64,000 bases of DNA from Anaerocolumna sp047777345 (GTDB lineage Bacteria > Bacillota > Clostridia > Lachnospirales > Lachnospiraceae): positions 82,366 to 146,365 of the forward strand of contig JBKEEJ010000008.1 in the NCBI GenBank assembly GCA_047777345.1, read 5' to 3'. Position numbers and translations under genes: made by a program. Below are positions 34,229-43,768 of the stretch, piece by piece. Position 1 is the first letter of the stretch. Each line of letters opens with the position of its first letter. The notes beneath the pieces were generated by a model. It was not told the origin of the DNA, did no database searches, and worked only from the letters and a program-made list of their open reading frames with translations.

Positions 34229-36054
34229 TTTTAAATACTGTTCTCATTCTTCTGCTTTTAGCTGTCGGGCTTTTAATCTTATATGGCTTGGGCCGTGGGG
34301 ATAAATATTACCCAGAGGACAATATGGAGAAAAAAAGTATTGCCTATCTGGTCTGCGAGGTAAGAAATACTTTTGAAAGTATTTTAAGCAAAAATGTTTA
34401 TGACCTGAATCTTAATAAAACGGAAACCGAAAAAAGAGAAAAAATCAAAAACCTTATCAGAAAAAATTTAAGAAACTGCAGTTTTGGAGACATGGGAGCG
34501 AAAGAATACATTAAGGATTATATTAAGGAGATTCTTACGAAAAATCTGGGTGTGACGGAAGAAAACATTAATGACTACATCCCTTTTCATAACGGTTTTC
34601 TGCTTTCCATGCAGGATAAATTTGAAATCATTTTATATATTTATAAAAAGCAGTATAAATATAATGCCCTTACCATGCTTATTGATTCCTACCAGTTGGA
34701 TAAGCCCAAATCAGACGGAATCCACGAACACTATGAGATAACGGGTCCGGAAATAGAACAGATTTATCAGATGGAATGTCACAATCTATCTTTTTATGAT
34801 AAACTGGAAGTTTTGGCACAGAGGGTCTATCAGTTATACAAAGGCTTTGGTGCCATAGACGAGATAAGGGATATGAAAATTGACGGGGTTTCTGGTGGCA
34901 TTTCAGGTTTACCGGATGGTTTTTATAAATATGAGCCGGAAACTTCGGATATGGCGGAAAACCTGGATAAAAGGCGGAATGAAAACGTTAGTTCCTATAA
35001 CAGTATCTGGATTTTCTTTCGGGGAAAAAACATTCACCTGTCATTTTTAGGGTTTGGGTCTCAAAAGGAACTGATTCGGGTATGTAAAAATATATATCGT
35101 TACGGCAGTCCGGGACAGTTAAGCGAAGCAAAAGGGTACATTGCCAATGATATGAAAGATGGTTCCAGAGTTGTTACCTTCCGACCACCCTTTTCTGACC
35201 GGTGGGCCTTTTTTGTCAGAAAACATGACAGTATCCTGGATATGAACATACGCAATATTATTACCGATGAGGGATGCGAGGACCTGATTAATATTTTAAG
35301 ATGGATGATAAGAGGATGCCTTGTTATAGTAATAACCGGAGAAATGGGAAGCGGAAAAACAACTTTATTAAAACTATTAATACAGTTTATCCGAAGAACC
35401 TTTACCCTTCGTATACATGAGCAGATTTTTGAATTAAACTTAAGTCGGGTATATCCGGATTTTAACATACTTACCCTTCGGGAAACGGAGACAATAACGG
35501 GGCAGGACGCCCTGGATATAATGAAAAAAACCGACGGCACGGTTATTATACTGGGGGAAGTGGCTACCCATATAGCGGCAAACTGGCTGGTTGAAACTTC
35601 CCAGATATCCAAGATGACGTTGTGTTCTCATCATGCCCAGACCACGGAGGATCTTATTGATTACTTAAAAATATCCCAACTTATGGCAGGAGGTTTTAGC
35701 AACGAACTGCTGGCAGAAGAGCAGGTGGTAAAGGCAATTCATATTGATATTCATATGGAGAATAAAGGAGGACACCGATATATTTCCAGAATAACCGAAA
35801 TTGTTCCGGTCCATGACAGCGATTATCCTTCCGAATTAAAACCTGCCGCAATTGAATATTTTAAAAGAAATACGGACAGGAAAGCGTATAAGACAGCAGA
35901 TATCGTAACTTTTGAAAACGGGCGTTATGTAGTAAAAAATGCTTTCAGCCCCAGGACAGAAAGGCGTTTGCAAATGAATTTAAATCCGGAGGAATTTAAG
36001 GAGTTTAAAAATTTTTTTTACAAGGTAGAAACAGGAGGAAATATTTATGAATAA
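34225..36054 (+). CDS. CpaF/TadA-like secretion ATPase with N-terminal membrane anchor
   Basis: A 609-aa type II/IV secretion ATPase. The Walker A GEMGSGKTT starts at about residue 372; next come RETETITGQDALDIMKK, the Walker B-like TVIILGEV and a His box LCSHHAQTTEDL (in place of TTIHANS). Unusually, residues 2-24 form a transmembrane helix (ILNTVLILLLLAVGLLILYG), whereas canonical CpaF/TadA is soluble. Start TTG 34225 overlaps the previous stop. It would power the platform protein next to it. Confidence 0.85.
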   Translation: MILNTVLILLLLAVGLLILYGLGRGDKYYPEDNMEKKSIAYLVCEVRNTFESILSKNVYDLNLNKTETEKREKIKNLIRKNLRNCSFGDMGAKEYIKDYIKEILTKNLGVTEENINDYIPFHNGFLLSMQDKFEIILYIYKKQYKYNALTMLIDSYQLDKPKSDGIHEHYEITGPEIEQIYQMECHNLSFYDKLEVLAQRVYQLYKGFGAIDEIRDMKIDGVSGGISGLPDGFYKYEPETSDMAENLDKRRNENVSSYNSIWIFFRGKNIHLSFLGFGSQKELIRVCKNIYRYGSPGQLSEAKGYIANDMKDGSRVVTFRPPFSDRWAFFVRKHDSILDMNIRNIITDEGCEDLINILRWMIRGCLVIVITGEMGSGKTTLLKLLIQFIRRTFTLRIHEQIFELNLSRVYPDFNILTLRETETITGQDALDIMKKTDGTVIILGEVATHIAANWLVETSQISKMTLCSHHAQTTEDLIDYLKISQLMAGGFSNELLAEEQVVKAIHIDIHMENKGGHRYISRITEIVPVHDSDYPSELKPAAIEYFKRNTDRKAYKTADIVTFENGRYVVKNAFSPRTERRLQMNLNPEEFKEFKNFFYKVETGGNIYE

Positions 36055-38068
36055 CAGGCAAATGATTCAAATACTGACTTTCCTATTATTCCTGTTTCTG
36101 GGAATTCAGGTATTTCTCATATTTAAGTTAAAAAAGCATCAGGAAGAGAAGCAAAAATATTCTATTTTTTTAAAGGATAATAAAAAAGCTGGCATAGATT
36201 ATTTAAGAATAACTTATGAATTCTTAAGGCAGTGGTTTGTAACCCGAAGATATGTCAGTAAAATATCCAGGTATTATGAAATATATGCTCCGGGAGATTC
36301 TATTAAAATAGCCCATTATACCATGTACCTTATTATAAAGTCCGTAATTCTGGATTTGCTCCTTATTATATTTTTCCTGGCAAAGGGCCCCTCCCTATAC
36401 TGGGAAATACTGACCTTATCTTATATTTATATTATTCATCATCAAATTGTTTTGGAAACTGCTCAAAAAAATGAAATGAAATTGCTAAAACAATTGGATA
36501 AGTTGCTTGGTGATGTCCGGCATAATTATCAGTATCATGGTATGATTCAGGAAGCCATCTATGATTCTATAGAAAGGGCACCCTATCCTATAAAATTGCA
36601 TGCGGAAAACATTTGTAATATTTTAGACTCTGAAGATATGGAAGAAGAGGTCAGTAAGTATAAGGAAAGTGCGCCAAACCGGTTTTTAATTGTTTTCTTA
36701 TCCTTATGTGTTATGATGATAAAGTTTGGCGATAAAAAGGTTGACGATCAGTCCTTGTTTTTAACAAATATAAGATATTTAAAGCAGGAAATTAATACGG
36801 AAATTCTAAAAAGGGAAAAAATAAAACATCTCTTTTCCGGACTTATATTTGTATGTGTAACACCAATTCTTTTTCTAAAAGGGATTGAAAGCTGGGCTGT
36901 TAACAGTTTGCCGGAAATGATCAGTTATTACAGAGGTCCATTTGGAATTCTGACTATGGTTTTTATATTTTTTACTACCTTTCTTTCTTATCATCTGATA
37001 AACCAAATGAAAGAAGGGTATAAGCAGGAGAAAAAGGAGCATATTATTCTGAATCAGTTGGAAAAATTTCCGTTTATTCGCAGATTACTTGCCAATGTGG
37101 TTCATAAACATTTTGGAAAAGCCGGAAAGCTTCAGAATCTGATCCGGCAAACCGGAGAATCCATAACGGTAAATCAGTTTATTCTAAAAAGTTCTCTTTG
37201 CAGCATACTAACTTTCTTTGTCTGTATCTTAATATCCGTTACCATTCATCACAATAATAAAATCCAGTTGTTAACCAATATGAACAACATTAATTACTTA
37301 AGCTCATCCATACCGGAAAACCAGGTGGAAAATATGAAGGAGGTAATAAAAAGATATGCAAATCAATACAAAGACAATAAAATCCAAAAAGATGTGATTG
37401 AGAAAAAACTGCTGAACGAAGGAGCGCTGAAAAGCAAGCAGCTTTTGACTTTAAGTACAGAGGAAATCATAAGGCGCATTAACCGGTATCGTAACGAATA
37501 CTACCGGTGGTACGAACTGCTTCTTGCATTTCTTCTTTCTGCTGCTGCCAGCCAGATTCCTTATCTGAATCTGTTGTTTTTAAAGAAACTAAGACAGATG
37601 AATATGGAAGACGAAGTGATTCAGTTTCATTCTATTATACTTATGTTAATGCATTTTGAGCGAATGACCATAGAAACTGTACTGGTTTGGCTTGAAAATT
37701 TTGCAGATATATTTAAACAATCCATTCAGGAATGTATCAACGATTTACAATCTGGCGATTTGGAAGTGCTGGAAGAATTAAAGCGAAAGGAACCCTATGA
37801 ACCATTTGTAAAGCTTATCGAAAATCTTCAGATTAGTGACAGAATCGGTATCAGTAAAGCTTTTGATGAAATAGCGGTGGAACGATTCCACTATCTGGAA
37901 AAGCGAAAACTGGAAAATGAAATTTATATTAATGACAGGGCCCTTCTTGGCAAAGTAATTGCCTTCCTTCCCTTTATTATGACTGTGGGCTTATATCTGA
38001 TTATTCCCTTTATCGTGGAAGGACTGAAACAATACACAGTCTATATAGAACAGATGAAGAATATTTAA
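36047..38068 (+). CDS. TadB/TadC-like platform membrane protein (long form)
   Basis: A 673-aa integral membrane protein. Predicted helices lie at about 7-27, 92-137 (two), 262-283, 300-322, 380-403, 498-520 and 640-662. Two soluble stretches, about 140-255 and 525-635, each look like a T2SSF domain (the second has VIQFHSIILMLMHFERMTIETVLVWLENF and AFDEIAVERFHYLEKRK). This fits TadB and TadC fused into one chain. It overlaps the ATPase gene by 8 bp. The fusion call is by layout, not alignment. Confidence 0.72.
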   Translation: MNNRQMIQILTFLLFLFLGIQVFLIFKLKKHQEEKQKYSIFLKDNKKAGIDYLRITYEFLRQWFVTRRYVSKISRYYEIYAPGDSIKIAHYTMYLIIKSVILDLLLIIFFLAKGPSLYWEILTLSYIYIIHHQIVLETAQKNEMKLLKQLDKLLGDVRHNYQYHGMIQEAIYDSIERAPYPIKLHAENICNILDSEDMEEEVSKYKESAPNRFLIVFLSLCVMMIKFGDKKVDDQSLFLTNIRYLKQEINTEILKREKIKHLFSGLIFVCVTPILFLKGIESWAVNSLPEMISYYRGPFGILTMVFIFFTTFLSYHLINQMKEGYKQEKKEHIILNQLEKFPFIRRLLANVVHKHFGKAGKLQNLIRQTGESITVNQFILKSSLCSILTFFVCILISVTIHHNNKIQLLTNMNNINYLSSSIPENQVENMKEVIKRYANQYKDNKIQKDVIEKKLLNEGALKSKQLLTLSTEEIIRRINRYRNEYYRWYELLLAFLLSAAASQIPYLNLLFLKKLRQMNMEDEVIQFHSIILMLMHFERMTIETVLVWLENFADIFKQSIQECINDLQSGDLEVLEELKRKEPYEPFVKLIENLQISDRIGISKAFDEIAVERFHYLEKRKLENEIYINDRALLGKVIAFLPFIMTVGLYLIIPFIVEGLKQYTVYIEQMKNI

Positions 38069-38170
38069 ATTCTAAAATTTGTGATTCCAAAATCTTAAAA
38101 AAACGGTATTTCTTGCATAAAGGCCGGATAAACAACAATATTTTTAAAAGTCAAAAAACCATATAACAAC

Positions 38171-38187
38171 AATAGCTTAACGCTATT
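38171..38187 (+). terminator. Small hairpin before the pilin-like genes
   Basis: AATAGC TTAAC GCTATT followed by TTG. It is weak and sits in the 183-bp gap between the platform gene and the pilin-like genes, so it might adjust their relative expression. It could also be chance. Confidence 0.3.
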
Positions 38188-38251
38188 TTGAAAACATTGA
38201 TAAAAATATTACTTATTAAATATGCCCATTATAAGAAAGGAGACAAAATAT

Positions 38252-38701
38252 ATGGATAATTCATTAAAAGGATTAATTTTGGCTGCAGGAGTTATTATAA
38301 CATGTCTGGTTGTAGGACTCGGTTTTTATATCAGCAGGGAGGCCAGTGCAGCGGCTACCAACGGAACAGGACAAATCAGCAGAATGAATAAAGAGGTTAT
38401 GGATTCAGATAAGGTTATGTATGACGGCCTGGATGTAACGGGAAGCGAAGTAATTAATGCGATAAATAAATATAAAAATGAAGATATTGCCATTAAAGTA
38501 AAAACCAAAAAGTCCACAGTTTATTATAATCGCATTTTAAACAATGAAGATAAAGAATTGGGTAAAAAAAGCGATGCGTCAGTAAAGGATGCCCAAACCA
38601 TAACCAGTGTATATTACATTAACCAGAGAGCCCAATTTACCGGTCAAATATTGTGCGATGCTAATGATACTATTATTGGCATCTATTTTGAACAGCAATA
38701 A
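38252..38701 (+). CDS. Pilin-like membrane-anchored protein 1, 149 aa
   Basis: A small protein with a short N-terminal segment (MDNSLKG) leading into a 20-residue helix (LILAAGVIITCLVVGLGFYI) and a polar outside domain. This is the pilin-type layout. The position after the platform gene is where Tad systems carry pilins, but the classical Glu5 and a clear prepilin cleavage motif are not visible. AAGGAG lies 11 bases before the ATG. Candidate major pilin or pseudopilin. Confidence 0.6.
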   Translation: MDNSLKGLILAAGVIITCLVVGLGFYISREASAAATNGTGQISRMNKEVMDSDKVMYDGLDVTGSEVINAINKYKNEDIAIKVKTKKSTVYYNRILNNEDKELGKKSDASVKDAQTITSVYYINQRAQFTGQILCDANDTIIGIYFEQQ

Positions 38702-38703
38702 TT

Positions 38704-39084
38704 ATGCAGAACACAAGCAAATTATTGGAACTGTCGGCATATCTGGTTATGTTTTGTATGGCAGTTGCATTCTTGTTTTACTCTGACAGAACTTTTTCAA
38801 AAATTATATCATCTGTAAAAAATGACATAAGCAAAAATCATGTTCTATATGAAAATGACAGGACTTATGAAGAAGTTCAAAAGAAGCAGACGACTTATAC
38901 CGAATTAATTACTTCGCTTTTGGGAGACTTGGACTATGATGTTCAGATTAACGACATATTAATATGGAAAGAAAATTATAATTACAAAACCTTTGATTTT
39001 TCCATAATACCTGAAAGTAATTATATCAAAAACTATCAATATGATTCCACTGGCAATATTGTTAAGGTAATTTATAAAAGTTAA
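38704..39084 (+). CDS. Pilin-like membrane-anchored protein 2, 126 aa
   Basis: One N-terminal helix (about 9-26, LSAYLVMFCMAVAFLFY) followed by a polar domain rich in Tyr, Asn and Asp. It starts 2 bases after the previous stop. No cysteines in the outside part. By position and layout it is a minor pilin-like component; no family recognised. Confidence 0.55.
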   Translation: MQNTSKLLELSAYLVMFCMAVAFLFYSDRTFSKIISSVKNDISKNHVLYENDRTYEEVQKKQTTYTELITSLLGDLDYDVQINDILIWKENYNYKTFDFSIIPESNYIKNYQYDSTGNIVKVIYKS

Positions 39085-39242
39085 TGCATCAAAATAAGTT
39101 AATACATCAGAATCAACATAAAGAAACGGAAAAGATGAATTGATAATGATACTAATTAGTAGAAAAAACTGGCATGGTAAAGTCATTTTAGAGAAATGTT
39201 CTGCCTGATTAAAACAGACAGTACGGAAAGAGGGAATCCACA

Positions 39243-39758
39243 TTGAATTCGTTCAGTAAAATAATTGCCTTCCTGTTGGCAGCAATCATAATGTTTATTG
39301 GGCCATTGCTATATATGGCCCAGAAACAGGATGCCATCACATTAGCATACGTATCAAATGAGACCGGCAAATTTGTTGACAGTATAAAGAACACCGGTTT
39401 TTTAAGCCGTTCTGTGTATATGGATTATATTCGAAAAATTGACATTACCAATCATTTATATGACATAGAAATAACACACAGCCATAAGATTGTAGAACCT
39501 GTCTATGATGAAGCTACCGGCATGTTTCTGAACGATTTTGATACATATTATATTAATACTTATGAGGATGAAATATTTGAAGCCTTTGACAGGGCAGAAG
39601 ATTATTACTTTTCCCATGGGGATTTTGTATCTGTTACCGTAGTAAACCGAACCAAAACAATGGCAACCAAATTAATGGAATTAATTTATCGTTATGATGT
39701 TCCGGATGAACAGATATTGGTTACTTACGGAGGTATGATACGGGATGAAGTTAACTGA
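39243..39758 (+). CDS. Pilin-like membrane-anchored protein 3, 171 aa
   Basis: N-terminal helix at about 5-25 (KIIAFLLAAIIMFIGPLLYMA) and an outside domain with many Asp, Tyr and Phe. A TTG start at 39243 follows AGAGGGA by about 8 bases, after a 158-bp gap. The last 14 bases overlap the next gene. The layout recalls TadE/TadF-type minor components; not proven. Confidence 0.55.
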   Translation: MNSFSKIIAFLLAAIIMFIGPLLYMAQKQDAITLAYVSNETGKFVDSIKNTGFLSRSVYMDYIRKIDITNHLYDIEITHSHKIVEPVYDEATGMFLNDFDTYYINTYEDEIFEAFDRAEDYYFSHGDFVSVTVVNRTKTMATKLMELIYRYDVPDEQILVTYGGMIRDEVN

Positions 39759-40698
39759 TCTGGCTATTTTATTTTTTGCCATTGAACTTATTGTAATTAC
39801 TATACTGGATGTAAGGACCAATAACCTGGTAGCGGTGTCAAATCGCACCATGGAATATAATAAGCAACTGGACAGTGCTGTTGAGGATGGAATCGCAAAT
39901 CTGGTGGAAGTAGACAGCAGACGAAAGCTGATATTAAATAAAGATGTTGCAATCAATCAGTTTTACCAGTCCTTGTTTGCCAATTTTGGGGTTCTTGGTA
40001 ACAGTCAGGCTGAAAATAAATTAAAGGCATATATTCCTGTCATTTTAATTACGGATATGGACGGGTTTTATATTTATTATAATCACATTTATAACTCAGA
40101 CGGAGAAAAACGAATCAGTCAGAAATGGACGGAAAAAATACCATATGCCTATGAAGACGGGAGTTTGATTTATAAATTTACCTTAGGTACTTTTGTTACT
40201 CTTTATAATAAAACAACTAATGAAACTTATGAAGGCGAATACAAAGATTTGGCACCACAGTTTCCGGAATCCATCCTGTCTGATGATGAGGTATATGACA
40301 GCATCCGCAGAAATGCTATTATCGATGCTATTGAAAAGAATATGAATTATTATATAAATTTACACAACAGGATTGCTTTTTGGTATGGCATTACCTATCA
40401 GTTCTGGCTGCCCCAGATAGATAAAACAGACTGGTACCGGACTATAGACGATATCAGCATGCTTGTTATTTTCCAGGGTTACCCCTATACTCCCAACAGC
40501 AAAGATACCTATAACCGATACGCCTTAGGAGGTGCCAGGTTAACAAAATCAAGAGTATATAATATTACAGAAAAAAAGGAAATTAAGTATTACCATAAAG
40601 CAGACTGCCCATATGGAAATCCGGATGGAATGACTTATTATACCAAAGAGGAATGTGCCTTAGAAGGAGCATATCCCTGTCCGGAATGCAGTCCGTAG
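39745..40698 (+). CDS. Pilin-like protein 4 with C-terminal Cys/His domain, 317 aa
   Basis: N-terminal helix (about 5-22), a large outside domain, and a short C-terminal module (about 281-317) reading YHKADCPYGN...TKEECALEGAYPCPECSP. The spacing 'H..DC...EEC...GY.PC..C' resembles the small Ada-type or nuclease-tail metal-binding module of the form KYHxPxC...GYxPCxxC. A zinc-binding tip on an extracellular protein is inferred. Last gene of the Tad-like operon, 223 bp before the exported-protein unit. Confidence 0.6.
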   Translation: MKLTDLAILFFAIELIVITILDVRTNNLVAVSNRTMEYNKQLDSAVEDGIANLVEVDSRRKLILNKDVAINQFYQSLFANFGVLGNSQAENKLKAYIPVILITDMDGFYIYYNHIYNSDGEKRISQKWTEKIPYAYEDGSLIYKFTLGTFVTLYNKTTNETYEGEYKDLAPQFPESILSDDEVYDSIRRNAIIDAIEKNMNYYINLHNRIAFWYGITYQFWLPQIDKTDWYRTIDDISMLVIFQGYPYTPNSKDTYNRYALGGARLTKSRVYNITEKKEIKYYHKADCPYGNPDGMTYYTKEECALEGAYPCPECSP

Positions 40699-40921
40699 AA
40701 ATGAAGTAATAAAAAAAGGATAGTGTATTAAAAGAGAAAATGTTTAAAGAATGAAAGTTATTTGAAAATGAAAGTTACTGATTAGTTTGTTTATATTACC
40801 GAAATTAAGCATATAAACGATAAAATTCATAAGATACTGTTTGACTAGAGTATATTTGAAATGGTAAAATTTGTTTAAACCTTATTGAGGGAAGTATAGT
40901 TAAAGGAAGGGAGTTATTAAT

Positions 40922-42145
40922 GTGAAGAAAAGAAAATCTCTTAATCATGCTTTAGTTCTGTTTTTATCTGTTGTAATTTTATTCACATCCGTACCGGCTG
41001 TAAATTTAGCTTCGACAGTTTCGGCGGCAACTAGTTCCAGAATTAAGCTTTACAACTTTATAAAATTAACCGTTGAGGCACTTGGCCTGGATGTAGAAAC
41101 AACCTACCTGAATGCAGCCCTAAAAGCAGGTATTGTAAAAGAAGGGGATTTTTCAAATTACAAAAAATATACAACCAGAACGGATGCCGCTGTGATTCTA
41201 AACCGGGCAGACGAATATCTGCACGGTGATACTGTTGATCCGGAACTGCTGAAACTGGTTTTAAACAGCCGGATTTCTGATATTAAAAAAATAGATGCAG
41301 ATAAGAGAGAAGCAGTTGCCAAAATTTATGCAAAAGGATTTATGAAAGGCTACAGCAACGGATACTACATTAAAAGTCGGGAATTTCGTGGAAATGAATA
41401 TATGACAACAGCCGGAGCTAAGAATGTAATCAGCATGTTAAAGAATACAAAGAAAAGGGCCAAATTAAGCCCGGACGGCCAACTTATCCGTACAACCAAT
41501 TTGCCGAAAAACGCCAAAGATTATCCTTATATACTGGAGACATATCCAAATTCTTTTTATGAGATGAAGTTTAGATATCAAAGGGCAAAATTCTATTTTA
41601 AGCCGGTAGAATTAGAGCATTATGCAAGTCCAGCCAGAATAAGAGATATGGATTTAAATAATGTTGATTTAAATAAATACAAAGATGTTTGGATGCAGAG
41701 AGTAGAAACCAACCTGAAAAATCGTTTAAATGTAGATTATCGTACCATTAATAATAAATGGATTAATACTTTACGAAGTACATATACCCAATATGGAGAT
41801 ACAGAACATGACAAAAGAATAACAGACGCAATAAAGGATTATGTTAAGGCTGTAAAGAAAAATAAAATTGTAATACAAAGTAAGGTAATATCTGTAGAAC
41901 CTTCTACCTTATATAAATTTACTGGTTTTTATGTAAGAGCATATGTAAAATTTAAAGTAACATACTCTGGAAATAATCTAACAGCAGAAAATTTAATTTT
42001 GGGAACTAAAATTTGGATGCCTAAACTAAAGAAAGATAAGTGGTATGAAGGAGTTTATGATATTCAGTTAGGAACGATAAACGGAAGTAGCAACGGTAGT
42101 GATTACTATATTACAAATGATTCATTAGTAGATTTTGAAGATTAA
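40922..42145 (+). CDS. Exported SLH-like surface protein, copy A
   Basis: A 407-aa protein with a clear signal peptide (KKRK, hydrophobic core, cut after VSA near residue 36). Residues about 40-195 hold two S-layer-homology-like units: LKAGIVKEG...TRTDAAVILNRAD and AKIYAKGFMKGYSNGYYI...TTAGAKNVISML. The C-terminal half (about 216-407) is the variable part. A GTG start at 40922 follows AAGGGAG by 8 bases. It probably sits in the cell wall and may be handled or displayed with the Tad-like machine upstream; that link is by position. Confidence 0.75.
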   Translation: MKKRKSLNHALVLFLSVVILFTSVPAVNLASTVSAATSSRIKLYNFIKLTVEALGLDVETTYLNAALKAGIVKEGDFSNYKKYTTRTDAAVILNRADEYLHGDTVDPELLKLVLNSRISDIKKIDADKREAVAKIYAKGFMKGYSNGYYIKSREFRGNEYMTTAGAKNVISMLKNTKKRAKLSPDGQLIRTTNLPKNAKDYPYILETYPNSFYEMKFRYQRAKFYFKPVELEHYASPARIRDMDLNNVDLNKYKDVWMQRVETNLKNRLNVDYRTINNKWINTLRSTYTQYGDTEHDKRITDAIKDYVKAVKKNKIVIQSKVISVEPSTLYKFTGFYVRAYVKFKVTYSGNNLTAENLILGTKIWMPKLKKDKWYEGVYDIQLGTINGSSNGSDYYITNDSLVDFED

Positions 42146-43768
42146 TGAAATAGGAGCGATATAAAGTTTAAAATGATAAAAAAAATAATTACTTTTATCA
42201 GCATAAGTTTTATATTACTATTAGTAATGATGCCAATAAATGTAAAAGCAGCTATTCCTGCAACAGAAGCGATAATGGATGAAAATGGAAATTTTTATTT
42301 TACAACAACTGATACAGCCGCTACTACACAAACAACTTGGGAAACAATAGGTTTTACAGTTCGCAGGGATGAATGCAAAGATGGTAATCCGTTAAAGGAT
42401 AATAAATATGCTACTTTCATGATAAAACAAAATCAAAAAATTGAAGTAAGAGAAGGCGGAGAAGTAACAGTAACTTTTTATTTAACAAAAGCGCAGGTTA
42501 ATAAAGCGTTAGCCGGTACTGATCTCGAAACAATAAAAGATAATGATGTATTATATCTAAATGGTATTTTTAAAGTACATAATGGTAAAAATGGAGCAGG
42601 TCCTTATTATACACTAAAAAGTATACAAAATGCGGAAGCTTGGAAAAATCCTAATGACTTTAAAGATAGATTTAATATAAAAATACATTATAATGCCGGT
42701 GATCAAGAGTATCCAATTAAAATTTCGTACCAATTATATCAATCCGGAAAATATACGGAAGTAAATACTGTATCTTTTGGTAAGCAAAAAAATCATACTA
42801 CTTTTCAATTGGATAAAAGGAAAATACCCGATAGATTTTCACATCAAGGAGAAGATTATTATTTGTATCGTACATATTATCAATATCTTCCTAAAACAAC
42901 TAAACTGGGGAACAGAAAAACATCAGTAGATAAAAACAAATATCCTGAACAGTATGAAAAAGATTTAAAGTATATTCGGGATAGAGATATTCCAATAGTA
43001 GGAAGTAATGAAGGGGACAGTGTTAAAATTGTAGCGGTTTATAGAAGGTATCCGAAAAAAAGTGATAATGAAGAAGAAGAGGAAATAATCAAAGAATATG
43101 AGGAAACTGATCCATATGCTGTTATAAAAGCGGATGCCCGAGGTAACGAAGCTTATGATGTGAAAGATGGAATACCAGATACCGAATCATTATATGCCAA
43201 TGCTTTTGGAAGTAAATATCTTGCCGGCAGTACTTTTATCAGAAAATATGGAACCAAATATTACACGGTAAACGTGAAAAAAACTTATATTCTCCATTGG
43301 ACTACAACGGAAACGGAGACAGATCCGGATACAAAAGAGACCAAGGAAAAAACGATAGAGCATACAGAAACCAGAAGTATGACATATACCTATAATATTC
43401 CTAGGGAATATTCGTATTGGATTATAGCAAATTTAGGAGTATATGGTATAGAAAAAGCGGATATCAATAATGATGCTTTACCAAATGGTAGTGTAACACT
43501 CCGGCCGTCAAGCGGTTATTCTCTACCTACGGTAAGCTATGAACATAGTGACAGTGAAAGTTCCCATTTAATCGAACCAAATAAAGTAATTGAAGTTAAT
43601 CTGGGGACAGAAACAATTAATTCAAGCAGTATACCAAGCAGAGAATATAGGGACGTTGCAGAAGCAAAAGTGCCGCAAATAAAATGTAAAAATGACAAAT
43701 TAATTTTTAATGGCAAAACTATTATGAGTGACGCTATAAATGAGAAAATGACGGATACCCCAGGTGAC
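41574..43768 (+). other. Variable block of unit A
   Basis: A block of 2195 bp from codon about 218 of the SLH-like gene to codon about 532 of the giant gene. It is diverged in DNA from the matching block 48121-50354 (proteins roughly 55-65% identical by eye), with abrupt edges where near-identity resumes. Confidence 0.8.

Noticed and set aside
30970..40698. Type IV secretion or ESX-type system
   Set aside because: No VirB4/VirD4 or FtsK/SpoIIIE ATPase, no WXG100 protein; the CpaF-like ATPase with CpaB- and TadB/C-like neighbours fits Tad better.
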